DNA of 64,000 nucleotides from Bacteroidales bacterium UBA1680 (GCA_002320605.1 DCKG01000023.1:888-64887); one strand, 5' to 3'; shown: positions 53,545 to 60,655, counted from the stretch's first letter. The notes: generated by a model from the sequence alone, not told the origin. A program made the numbers and translations.

Positions 53545-53862
53545 TCACGGCCGGTCATCCCGGATGTAGCTTCGCAACGCATCGACATATTCCTCGAACG
53601 CCTTGCGGCCGTTTTCCGTGATGCGGCAGGTGGTCTGTGGCATCTTCCCTTTGAAGCCTTTCGAGACTGCGATGTAGCCGGCCTTTTCGAGCTTGTCGAT
53701 CTGGACGCTGAGGTTGCCGGCCGTCGCGCCGGCACGCAGCTTCAGGTAGCTGAAGTCCGCGCTTTCCGCCGACACAAGGATCGACATCACCGCCAGCCGC
53801 AGCTCCGAATTCAGCAAGGGGTCCAGCGGTTTGAACGCCAGGGCGTCGTCTTCCTTATTCAT
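53545..53862 (-). CDS. Winged-helix transcriptional regulator (MarR/ArsR-like)
   Basis: 105 residues, almost all one winged-helix domain: LDPLLNSELRLAVMSILVSAESADFSYLKLRAGATAGNLSVQIDKLEKAGYIAVSKGF, then a wing and ITENGRKAFEEYVDAL. This is the pattern of single-domain DNA-binding proteins that repress their own operon. The gene overlaps the 3' end of the upstream membrane-protein gene by 8 nt, so the two are one unit. Codons are strongly G/C-ending, unlike the core genes around the island. Confidence 0.88.
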   Translation of the reverse strand: MNKEDDALAFKPLDPLLNSELRLAVMSILVSAESADFSYLKLRAGATAGNLSVQIDKLEKAGYIAVSKGFKGKMPQTTCRITENGRKAFEEYVDALRSYIRDDRP

Positions 53863-54499
53863 GGCGGCACCTCCCTTTGTCGATGATCAACCCGGGAAGG
53901 ATAAGCCCGACGAGGGAGACGCCTGTGAGGACCAGTTCCTGATGCGCGCCGGGAAGGGCGACGGCGAAGGCTGTTCCGACAATGCCGGTAAGCAGGCCCG
54001 CCGCTGCGATCCAACCGTTCTTGAGGATCCAGCCGGTGACGGTCGTCGAGCAGCCCAGCAGAACCACGATGATCACCGTGATCGGGACGCTGACCGGATC
54101 AGGAGAAAGAAGCCGCGTCGGAAAGAACCGCAAGATGCCAAGCACACACAACACGATCAAGGTGGAGGAGGACACCGCCAGGATGCCGAACGTACCCCAT
54201 ACCTTTTGCATGATCACCGAAATGAAACTCCGGATTCCCTTGCGCTTCTTCCCGTACGTGCATTTCCCGACGATGTACCCGATGATGGCCATTGCAAACC
54301 ACAGGCAGTTCCAGGCCGAGCTTCCAGTTTTGTCCCAGAGGAAGAACACGGCCAGGGAGAAGACCAGCATCAGGCTTCCCCACCAGTACATCGGCGCACC
54401 TGCATTCTCAAGCATGTCTTCCCGACTCTTTTCCATAGATGCGGAGATGATGGACAGACTCTCTTCCGGAGTCAATTGTTTTTCAAGATTGTTTTCCAT
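53855..54499 (-). CDS. Multi-pass membrane protein paired with a winged-helix regulator
   Basis: 214 residues from MENNLEKQLTPEESLSIIS. Six hydrophobic helices in three pairs: WWGSLMLVFSLAVFFLW and CLWFAMAIIGYIVG; GTFGILAVSSSTLIVLCVLGIL and ITVIIVVLLGCSTTVTGWIL; GLLTGIVGTAFAVAL and VLTGVSLVGLILPGLII. No known transporter motif. Bacteroidetes often pair such proteins with a one-domain winged-helix regulator, but the job is unknown. The frame stays open to 54661. In-frame ATGs in a 15-bp tandem repeat just upstream would add MYVKV units. G/C-rich codons point to transfer. Confidence 0.75.
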   Translation of the reverse strand: MENNLEKQLTPEESLSIISASMEKSREDMLENAGAPMYWWGSLMLVFSLAVFFLWDKTGSSAWNCLWFAMAIIGYIVGKCTYGKKRKGIRSFISVIMQKVWGTFGILAVSSSTLIVLCVLGILRFFPTRLLSPDPVSVPITVIIVVLLGCSTTVTGWILKNGWIAAAGLLTGIVGTAFAVALPGAHQELVLTGVSLVGLILPGLIIDKGRCRHE

Positions 54500-54500
54500 G

Positions 54501-54530
54501 ACTTTTACATACATTACTTTTACATACATT
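54501..54530. repeat. Tandem repeat, 2 x 15 bp, at the start of the membrane-protein gene
   Basis: ACTTTTACATACATT occurs twice in a row. On the minus strand each unit reads MYVKV in frame with the gene, so copy-number change would alter the leader or N-terminus without a frameshift. Confidence 0.8.
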
Positions 54531-54759
54531 ATCGACTGTTCCAAAAGGGCTGGCGAGCACTCTTCCCCGCCGCCACCGACCGCCAGATCCGGAAAGTGCT
54601 CGACTGAGATGCTCCTGGGATGAGCTGGGGGACTAACGAGGGGGGGAACCGGGATGCACATGATTTGCTGATAAAGGAGCCCATTTTTTCGATTCAGCAG
54701 TTCCCGATTTCACGGAATTGCTACTTTCACGCATTGCTTCCAGCTGAATCATCACTATT

Positions 54760-55051
54760 ATGAAAATATTTTTCCTGAAAATCGCTTCCGGTTGTACGGC
54801 GATCCTTATCTCGTTCTTGTTTTTGACGATCGGCATCTCTGCCTGTCAGAAAGATGAGGCGGATCAAGAATTGGGCGGAAGTACGGACCTTGAAGAGAAC
54901 AAGTGCCGCACACGGATCATTAACAACCAGGCGGATGAACTGTCCGTACTGTGTGCTACGGCCTCGGACGGATCCTGCTCCTGTTCGTGCGCAAGTGCCC
55001 CGCCTGGGCTGCCAGCGGGGGGAAGGCTGCCACACCTCCCACCGGGAAGGG
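54760..55051 (+). pseudogene. Truncated lipoprotein leader fused to unrelated sequence
   Basis: The frame begins MKIFFLKIASGCTAILISFL and reaches a lipobox IGISACQ, followed by an acidic, plausibly exported stretch up to about codon 75. Beyond that the frame (open to 55401) runs out of phase through a glycosyltransferase remnant, giving Pro/Arg-rich nonsense. I read this as the 5' end of a lipoprotein gene joined by deletion to other sequence. A small genuine lipoprotein cannot be excluded. Confidence 0.45.
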
Positions 55052-55310
55052 AAACCATGCATCGTCACCTGCATCGGTCGGCTCTCCCGCGAGAAAGACC
55101 TGTTCACACTGCTGGAGGCCATGAAGCATTCCAGCTTCGCCAAGCAGATCTAACTCGTCTTCGCCGACCGCAGCCCGCTGCATGGGCCATCCCGTCGAGA
55201 GCGCCGGAATGGCTTCCAAATACATCCGCTCCACAGACAAAGACGACATCAGCCGCTCGATCCGGACACTGGAAGAAATGTTCGAAACCACCATCCGTCG
55301 CAAGCCATAA
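55052..55310 (+). pseudogene. Glycosyltransferase (GT4-like) remnant
   Basis: Two pieces of a group 1 glycosyltransferase in different frames. 55052-55181 reads KPCIVTCIGRLSREKDLFTL then LEAMKHSSFAKQI-stop-LVFADRSPL, the nucleotide-sugar domain start, with TAA where CAA (Gln) is expected. 55182-55310 reads MGHPVESAGMASKYIRSTDK and ends EEMFETTIRRKP, resembling the C-terminal end. The middle is deleted. Not functional. Confidence 0.7.
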
Positions 55311-55332
55311 TTTGGTTTCTGAATATTATTCC

Positions 55333-55340
55333 TACCTTTG
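55333..55340 (+). promoter_or_regulatory. -7 element before the FemAB gene (TACCTTTG)
   Basis: Perfect TAnnTTTG match 93 nt before the ATG at 55434. The leader between them has other in-frame ATGs but no homology. Confidence 0.5.
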
Positions 55341-55433
55341 CAAGGCCGGAAGCGCATGGAGGCTTCGGAAGCCGAAGCGCACAAAGTCTCTCAGAGACTG
55401 AGACTCATTGCGTCAGTTCCGACGGCAGAAACA

Positions 55434-56552
55434 ATGGATCTCAAGATCACGCCCAAGAATTTAGATGAAGCATACAGCACCCCAATCCTCCAGCAGACTT
55501 TTTTCTGGTCGAGAGTAAAACGACGCCTCGGACAGGAAGCGGCAGCGTTCGAGCTGATGGTCCGCAACAGCGACATCTACACCGGCATCGGCGGCTACTC
55601 ATATACTCACGCAGACCTTATTCTCTACTTCCGTTATCTCAACCGATACAACTACGTAGCCTACTGCCCCTACGGCCCCGAAATCGCTCCTTCGACGGAG
55701 AAACAGGGCGTATTTCTGGAAGAAATCTCGGAAGCGCTGAAATCGTATCTTCCAAAAGGGTGCATGGCCATAAAGTACGACCTTAACTGGGAGTCTCATT
55801 GGGTGGATGAAGACTGCTTCGATGGAAGCGGGGACTGGACGGGACTGCCGAGACGGGAGCTGCAGGAATTTCACCTGAATTTCAACACATGCACCCGGAA
55901 TCTGCACAAGTCCAACAGCAATATCCTGCCAGCCAATACTATCATGCTGGATCTGAGGCAATCCGAAGAGGAAATTCTGCAAGGAATGAAGCCCAAGACA
56001 CGGTACAACATCCGTCTTTCCCAGCGCAACGGCATTGTCGTAAAGCCTGCGGGTCTGGAAAGCCTGGACATCTGGTATGCTCTCTACACCGAAACAGCGA
56101 TGCGGAATGGCCTGCATCTCAATGACATCAGCTATTTCAAATCCCTGTTCGTTCCCACACTGGGAAACAAAGACGAAGAGGAGTCCGTCCACTTGCTGAT
56201 CGCATTCCACGGCCAGACCCCGCTGGCAGCCATGTTTCTGGCCTTGTCAAGTTTTCGTGCGACCTACCTCTATGGAGCTTCAAGCTCCACCGGACGGAAC
56301 CTGATGCCCACCTACGCCCTGCAATGGGAGGCAATCCGGCGCGCCAAAGCTGCGGGCTGCCTTGACTACGACATGTTCGGCATTGCCCCATCTGCGGACA
56401 CATCGCATCCGATGTACGGATTGTACCGCTTTAAGAAAGGTTTCGGGGGCTCCATCTATCACCAGCTGGGGTGCTGGGACTATCCGATTGACGAAATATC
56501 CTATCCCAGCCTCCAAGCTTACGAGATGAGCCTCGGCGGCTACTACCTCTGA
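55434..56552 (+). CDS. FemAB-family peptidyltransferase (peptidoglycan interpeptide bridge type)
   Basis: 372 residues from MDLKITPKNLDEAYSTPILQ. The FemABX fold is two GNAT-like domains. Recognisable are FWSRVKRRLGQEA near 23, KPKTRYNIRLSQRNGI near 183, a second-domain VHLLIAFHGQTPLAAMFLALSSFRATYLYGASS near 250, and YDMFGIAPSADTSHPMYGLYRFKKGFGG near 315, the family's signature end. Members use aminoacyl-tRNA to add amino acids to lipid II or related acceptors. The frame is open upstream to 55338, but that part overlaps glycosyltransferase debris and the promoter. GAATAT sites are absent, unlike core genes. Confidence 0.85.
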   Translation: MDLKITPKNLDEAYSTPILQQTFFWSRVKRRLGQEAAAFELMVRNSDIYTGIGGYSYTHADLILYFRYLNRYNYVAYCPYGPEIAPSTEKQGVFLEEISEALKSYLPKGCMAIKYDLNWESHWVDEDCFDGSGDWTGLPRRELQEFHLNFNTCTRNLHKSNSNILPANTIMLDLRQSEEEILQGMKPKTRYNIRLSQRNGIVVKPAGLESLDIWYALYTETAMRNGLHLNDISYFKSLFVPTLGNKDEEESVHLLIAFHGQTPLAAMFLALSSFRATYLYGASSSTGRNLMPTYALQWEAIRRAKAAGCLDYDMFGIAPSADTSHPMYGLYRFKKGFGGSIYHQLGCWDYPIDEISYPSLQAYEMSLGGYYL

Positions 56553-56576
56553 TCCGAACTTCATTCTAGAAAGTCA

Positions 56577-56721
56577 GGCTTCTAATCTCCGGATTGACAC
56601 TCATCCCGACAACAAGATCATGCGGCGCTTACTCGCCGAGTGCGGCTTCACCTACTGCGGAATAATCTACCTCGCCTCCGGTGACATCCGGCTCACCTAC
56701 CAGAAATTTCTGCCAAAGTGA
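56577..56721 (+). pseudogene. Direct repeat copy B: detached 3' end of a GNAT gene
   Basis: In frame it reads SNLRIDTHPDNKIMRRLLAE then CGFTYCGIIYLASGD and ends LTYQKFLPK-stop, the C-terminal 45 or so residues of the GNAT at 52560 with several substitutions, including synonymous ones. There is no start or N-terminal part. It is either the displaced original gene end or a remnant of a second paralogue. Confidence 0.85.
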
Positions 56722-56756
56722 TGACACGGCCAAGGCGCGAGGCCTGTGAGATTGAA

Positions 56757-56796
56757 AAAAGAGTTTGCTCCACACCGATGAAGCAAACTCTTTTCT
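56757..56796. terminator. Strong intrinsic terminator
   Basis: AAAAGAGTTTGCT (56757-56769) pairs with AGCAAACTCTTTT (56782-56794) around a 12-nt loop, with A-runs and T-runs on both sides. It can serve both the FemAB side and the minus-strand detoxification genes. Confidence 0.85.
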
Positions 56797-56890
56797 AACT
56801 TGAGTCAGGTATAACTATTGTCGTACTCTTACTTTCTTGTTTCAGATCGTGACTGACTGCCATTATCACGATCCGCATTACTTTCATATA

Positions 56891-57064
56891 TCATTTCACA
56901 GGTTCCCATTTACAACGTACCGGCGATACAATGGCTCCTTCTTTTTTCAAATCTGCAAAAGCCTTATCCACCTCTTTGCGATCGGCGCCCAATGCCTTGG
57001 CAACATCTCCGGCAGAAAGCGGTTTTCCGGCTTGTCGCATAGCTTGTAATACTTTTTCTTTCAT
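56891..57064 (-). CDS. Small winged-helix DNA-binding protein
   Basis: 57 residues, short but clean: MKEKVLQAMRQAGKPLSAGD, then VAKALGADRKEVDKAFADLK and KEGAIVSPVRCKWEPVK. It is a complete mini winged helix, with two helices forming the turn (LSAGDVAKALGADRKEVDKAFADL) and a basic wing ending in a characteristic CKWEP. Similar stand-alone domains are common in Bacteroidetes and Clostridia, usually near oxidoreductase genes. It starts 12 nt after the flavin protein gene, so the pair is probably one transcript. Confidence 0.8.
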   Translation of the reverse strand: MKEKVLQAMRQAGKPLSAGDVAKALGADRKEVDKAFADLKKEGAIVSPVRCKWEPVK

Positions 57065-57076
57065 CCTTCAGACAGT

Positions 57077-57475
57077 TTAAAATGTTACAGTTTCTTCCAA
57101 TTCCATCATTTTGAAAAATGAGGCGGTTGCATCAGCCAAATAATACATCGCACCGTTTTCTCCGTTTTCGCCAAGTACCGGCTTCAGAGTGGGCATCTTA
57201 TCCACCAAAGCCTTACCTACTTCCGGGCGGTCATCCTCCACCAACCTGCATTCTATACGCAGAGTCTTACCTTTAAACGCACAAATCTCAACTTTTGGAT
57301 TGGCGGCAATTTGATGAGTAGCATTGGTCTTCCCAAACGCCATGATGTATATTTTACCTTCATAGAACAGTTGAGCTCCGTAAGGACGTACACGGGGCTG
57401 ATCACCCTCTACTGTTGCCAAATAAAACGTCTTGGCATCATCCATGAAATCAAACACTTCTTTTACCGTTTTCAT
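57077..57475 (-). CDS. Pyridoxamine 5'-phosphate oxidase-like FMN split-barrel protein
   Basis: 132 residues. N-terminal VFDFMDDAKTFYLATVEGDQPRVRPYGAQLFYEGKIYIMAF and NPKVEICAFKGKTLRIECRL follow the flavin split-barrel fold, but PLP-pathway catalytic residues are not obvious. It is therefore better called a general FMN- or F420-like reductase of unknown substrate than PdxH. In anaerobes such proteins accompany oxygen-defence genes, and here it lies between a ferritin-like pseudogene and a mini winged-helix protein. Confidence 0.88.
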   Translation of the reverse strand: MKTVKEVFDFMDDAKTFYLATVEGDQPRVRPYGAQLFYEGKIYIMAFGKTNATHQIAANPKVEICAFKGKTLRIECRLVEDDRPEVGKALVDKMPTLKPVLGENGENGAMYYLADATASFFKMMELEETVTF

Positions 57476-57505
57476 ATCTTCTTCTTTAATTGTTGAACTT
57501 AAATT

Positions 57506-57965
57506 TTATAACATCTGCTTGACCAGCCAGTTCTGGCGACCCATCATTTCAATCATCTCTATCCGCTCTTGGCTCCAGTAGAGGTCTTCCTCCTCGTCGG
57601 CAAGATAGGCTTTAAGGATGTCGTAAGTAGTAGGATCGTCTTTTAGATCCGCCATGCAATTGTACAAAACATCTACCCCCTGTTCCTGAATTTTAAGGTC
57701 TGCTTTGACGTACTCGACAGGGTCCTTTACGATTGGGCGCCCCTTCTGGTCTTCGATTTTAACTTCGCCTCAGAGGTCGTTGATACGAGTGATAAACTTC
57801 TCTACCCAGCCCATCTCTTCAGCGTAGTGCTCCTCATACTTCTCTCCAAGTTTTGTATAACCCATAGATTCAAAATGCTTGCCCTGCACAAAGTGTGCGA
57901 AAGCTCCGTTTGTCAACCCGGTAGTGAATAGCTGTAATGCTTCAATTGATTTTTGTTATCTCATT
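57506..57965 (-). pseudogene. Ferritin-like (bacterioferritin/Dps-superfamily) gene with two in-frame stops
   Basis: In one frame from 57965 to 57506 the translation is a four-helix ferritin-like protein: KSIEALQLFTTGLTNGAFAH, VQGKHFESMGYTKLGEKYEE, HYAEEMGWVEKFITRINDL-stop-GEVKIEDQKGRP, then a third and fourth helix ending MMGRQNWLVKQML. A TGA at 57770-57772 sits where glycine is expected (DLGGEVK), and codon 3 after the ATG is TAA (57957-57959). The iron-ligand pattern (Glu, ExxH) is otherwise kept, so decay is recent or the stops are sequencing errors. Confidence 0.8.
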
Positions 57966-58007
57966 GTTCTGTAATTTTTAATTATTCGATTTTTGCTCTA
58001 TACGTTT

Positions 58008-58430
58008 TCAATTGTTTGTTACCTTAAAGGTCACCTCTATATTATTGTGCGTAGCATTGGAATAAGGACAAACCTGATGTGCCTTCTCAACCAACTCTTG
58101 AGCTTGCTCAATGCTTACCTGTGGAATGTTCACCGATAGCGTTACAGCCAATCCGAATCCACCGTTGTCCAACTTACCTATTGAAACCGCAGCAATTACG
58201 GTAGTTTCGCTTGTTCTTATTCTCTGCTGACGCATCACGAGGTTGAGTGCACTGTCGAAGCAGGCTGCATATCCTCCTGCGAAAAGCATTTCGGGGTTGG
58301 CATAGTCGTCGTTGGCTCCGCCCAACGCCTTGGGCGAACGTACTTCCAAATTCAAAATTCCATTGTCCGAAACGATTTTTCCGTTTCTTCCTCCTGTTGC
58401 CGTTACTACGGCCGTGTACATTGTCGTCAT
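58008..58430 (-). CDS. ohr: Organic hydroperoxide resistance protein (Ohr/OsmC family)
   Basis: 140 residues. Ohr is a thiol peroxidase that reduces organic and fatty-acid hydroperoxides. The two active-site cysteines are in GGYAACFDSALN (near residue 55) and HQVCPYSNATHNNI (near 120). The N-terminal MYTAVVTATGGRNGKIVSDNGILNLEVRSPKALGG is typical of Ohr rather than OsmC. It lies 4 nt downstream of the ohrR-type regulator and shares its promoter. Confidence 0.95.
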   Translation of the reverse strand: MTTMYTAVVTATGGRNGKIVSDNGILNLEVRSPKALGGANDDYANPEMLFAGGYAACFDSALNLVMRQQRIRTSETTVIAAVSIGKLDNGGFGLAVTLSVNIPQVSIEQAQELVEKAHQVCPYSNATHNNIEVTFKVTNN

Positions 58431-58434
58431 AATA

Positions 58435-58863
58435 TTATTCTTTATTTATTAATTTGTAAATCAATCTTTTCAATACTCCTATCTCATCCTCAGACAAGGT
58501 AAGGTCCTTTGCCAGCTGAGGCGGTATTTTTACGGCTTCCTCTTTTAGCTGTTTGCCCTTGTCGGTGAGGCAAATCCTTACCGTCCGCTCGTCTTGCCTG
58601 CAACGATTGCGGGTTATCAGCCCCTTGATTTCCATTCGCTTGAAAAGGGGCGTAAGCGTACCACTATCTAGATGCAGTCGCTTGCCGATGTTGTTCACCG
58701 TCATTTCGTCATCTTCCCAAAGCACCATAAGCACCAAATATTGCGGATAGGTAATATCCAAATCGCCAAAATATTTGTTATATCCTTGAATAATCTCTCT
58801 CGATGCCACATAAATCGGGAAGCATAGCTGATTGTTCAATTTCAATATATCGTACTTCACCAT
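58435..58863 (-). CDS. ohrR: OhrR-type MarR-family peroxide-sensing repressor
   Basis: 142 residues from MVKYDILKLNNQLCFPIYVASREI. The N-terminal cysteine in NNQLCFPIY (residue 13 or so) corresponds to the redox-sensing Cys of OhrR. The winged helix follows (LDITYPQYLVLMVLWEDDEMTVNNIGKRLHLDSGTLTPLFKRMEIKGLI; RNRCRQDERTVRICLTDKG). Oxidation of the Cys should release DNA and induce ohr. The longer frame to 58911 would run through the operator and promoter and is rejected. Confidence 0.93.
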   Translation of the reverse strand: MVKYDILKLNNQLCFPIYVASREIIQGYNKYFGDLDITYPQYLVLMVLWEDDEMTVNNIGKRLHLDSGTLTPLFKRMEIKGLITRNRCRQDERTVRICLTDKGKQLKEEAVKIPPQLAKDLTLSEDEIGVLKRLIYKLINKE

Positions 58864-58880
58864 CGTTTCTATTTCTGATG

Positions 58881-58912
58881 CAAAGATAGTTATTAAATTG
58901 TGCACAATCAAA
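58881..58912 (-). promoter_or_regulatory. ohrR-ohr promoter with OhrR operator in the spacer
   Basis: Minus-strand TTTG (58909-58912), 20 nt, TATCTTTG (58881-58888): a full consensus promoter. The perfect 12-bp palindrome ATTGTGCACAAT (58897-58908) fills the upstream half of the spacer, where a bound MarR dimer would block RNA polymerase. Confidence 0.85.
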
Positions 58913-59111
58913 TTTTTTACTATTTATTTTTGCAAAACATTTTTCCATGGGAAATAACGAACATTTCCCACCCTTGTAAGTTACCTTATTACAAAGACTT
59001 ACTTTGGATTAAATCCAAAACCCTGTGTTTAATGATGCACCCCGTCATCCCAAGCGCTCCACCACATCATCCTTAACTATACTCCCCGTCATCCCGAATG
59101 ACTCACCACGA

Positions 59112-59135
59112 CATCCTGAACTTGATTCAGGATCT
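59112..59135. repeat. Dispersed palindromic repeat, copy 3
   Basis: CATCCTGAACTTGATTCAGGATCT: TCCTGAA-cttga-TTCAGGA, perfect 7-bp arms. Confidence 0.8.
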
Positions 59136-59787
59136 AGTGTCCGAAATGCTAGGTTCCGGAGCAAGTTCGTAATGGCGGAAGAAGAATGAACGCGTTTTCC
59201 CGTCATCGTGAAATGGAGGCTGCCGACGAGGCTGTGGTCGATGTGGTTGCAAAGTATAATCCATGTCCTCGCTTAGAAGGACGAGAATTTATGGGCGACT
59301 GTATGGTGCCACCGGCTGGCTTGGAATGAAGGACTGCGCCGCCCACCCAGTTTCCATGAACAGTGGTTGGCAATGGGAATATGTGTCCTTGGCTCTTAAA
59401 ATGAATGTCACCGTTGCCTACGATTGTGAATAATCACAACCTCTCTTCAAGGTTTCACAAGACCTTGTCGATGCTGAAGCAATAAAGAATAGCATACGAA
59501 TATTCATACCGTTCGGAAGAAGTGTCTCGCAAAACGCTGTCGAGGCAGGCTGCACGGAAGTGCGTATGGAAGGGCATGTCTCGACATCGAGGCCTCCCAA
59601 GAGCCACGTTGTCGACCAACACCCTTTTGCAGAGCCTACGGAAGGACATGCTCCGACAGCACTTTGCGAAATTCCACCACGTTCATCCTGCACGACCAAC
59701 GCCGTAATCGCGAACTCGATCATCCAGAACAACCCACCGCCATCATCCTGCACGACCAACTACGTCATCATGAATGACCCACCTAGT

Positions 59788-59811
59788 CATCCTGAACTTG
59801 TTTCAGGATCT
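59788..59811. repeat. Dispersed palindromic repeat, copy 4
   Basis: CATCCTGAACTTGTTTCAGGATCT, with one base different from the copy at 59112. It is flanked by CTAG on the left and TAGG on the right. Confidence 0.8.
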
Positions 59812-60293
59812 AGGCCTTCAACAATATAGGACCTGACTGACTTTCGTCAGGATGAAGGGTCAGTTATTCTGTAATACTGCAACCAATGAGCGAATATCAG
59901 TCCGGATGCTTTTGCAGCGCGAGGTAGTGTGGCCATGGGATGGCTGTCGTTAATGTGTGCATGCAACCCCCCATTATGACATGGAGGGTGTCCACATGGC
60001 ATGCCACGCTGGAGTGCCTTGTACATAATAATGGTTCGCGCCGCAAAAGTATCGGGACTGAACCCCATGTGCATTAGTCACTGAATGTCGGTGGCGGAAA
60101 TCGTACTCTTTCCCCTCTCACCTGATTTCCGGCTTTTCCTCCCGTCATGCTTCAGGCAATCGCCTCCGAATGCCGCTCGGAGAACCGCTCGTTCCAAGGT
60201 GATCTCATTCATTCTTTAGCACAGGGTTTTGGACTTGACCCGATAGTAGTAGGGGGCAGAACCCATTAAAATAAGCATCTTCCGGAAGTTATC

Positions 60294-60319
60294 CTGAGCG
60301 GCTGAAAAATGCCGCTCAG
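60294..60319. repeat. Perfect 9-bp hairpin
   Basis: CTGAGCGGC (60294-60302) and GCCGCTCAG (60311-60319) with an A-rich 8-nt loop. No adjacent gene end explains it as a terminator. Confidence 0.7.
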
Positions 60320-60371
60320 TCCGAACTTCCAGTCAGATGTCTAGTCGCGGTCACGCGACCGGCGGAGGCCG

Positions 60372-60404
60372 GGTATTCGCGAGGCGAAAAGCCAAACGAA
60401 TACC
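60372..60404. repeat. Compound hairpin
   Basis: GGTATTCG (60372-60379) and CGAATACC (60397-60404) enclose a nested GGC-gaaaa-GCC. It lies next to GTCGCG...CGCGAC at 60344-60359. Confidence 0.65.
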
Positions 60405-60431
60405 ACAATGCCGAGAGCTGCGGGGGTTCTC

Positions 60432-60448
60432 AGGGGGCAGAGCCCCCT
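60432..60448 (-). terminator. G/C-rich hairpin after tRNA-Arg
   Basis: AGGGGGC-aga-GCCCCCT, 8 nt beyond the tRNA 3' end. It lacks a T-run in the tRNA's direction, so it may be a processing or repeat element and not a true terminator. A partial second copy of the motif (AGGGGGCAGAACCC) is at about 60251. Confidence 0.45.
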
Positions 60449-60456
60449 AAAATCAG

Positions 60457-60528
60457 TACCCCCGCACGGATTCGAACCGTGATCGTCGGAACCGGAATCC
60501 GAAATTCTATCCATTAGACTACAGGGGC
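60457..60528 (-). tRNA. tRNA-Arg (anticodon CCG)
   Basis: Minus-strand cloverleaf: acceptor GCCCCTG/CGGGGGT, D-arm with GTCTAATGGATAGA, anticodon stem TCGGA/TCCGA around TTCCGGT (anticodon CCG), T-arm CACGG-TTCGAAT-CCGTG, discriminator A, no encoded CCA. Its 3' end faces the accessory region, the usual orientation for tRNA-associated islands. Confidence 0.95.
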
Positions 60529-60655
60529 TTAGATATTCATTATGAACACGTTCCTTAATCTTCTCAGACAAGGGCGTTTCCAGAGCCATAATGCTCTTGG
60601 CGTTATCCAGTACAAAGGTAACTAAAATATTTTCGTTTATTCCAATAAATAATTG

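Larger units (their letters stand above)
58920..60456. other. 1.5-kb repeat- and palindrome-rich non-coding region
   Basis: I find no credible gene. Contents: a 7-bp-arm palindrome TTGGATT-A-AATCCAA (59005-59019); an inverted pair of 17-mers, AAATCCAAAACCCTGTG (59011-59027) against CACAGGGTTTTGGACTT (60220-60236), one mismatch. Also two dispersed CATCCTGAACTTG repeats; CATCCTGCACGACCAAC twice (about 59686 and 59742); CCTGAC...GTCAGG near 59832; and four hairpins between 60294 and 60448. A G/C-rich stretch around 59160-59330 reads like decayed coding sequence. The whole may be the scar of past insertions beside the tRNA-Arg gene. Confidence 0.6.

Noticed and set aside
59188..59331. Short G/C-rich forward frame (MNAFSRHREMEAADEAVV...)
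   Set aside because: Forty-odd codons, no recognisable family. Possibly decayed coding sequence but not supportable as a gene.
59847..60074. 75-codon minus-strand frame in the repeat-rich gap
   Set aside because: Composition (many His, Cys, Met) and the palindromes beneath it argue against coding. No neighbour or start signal.
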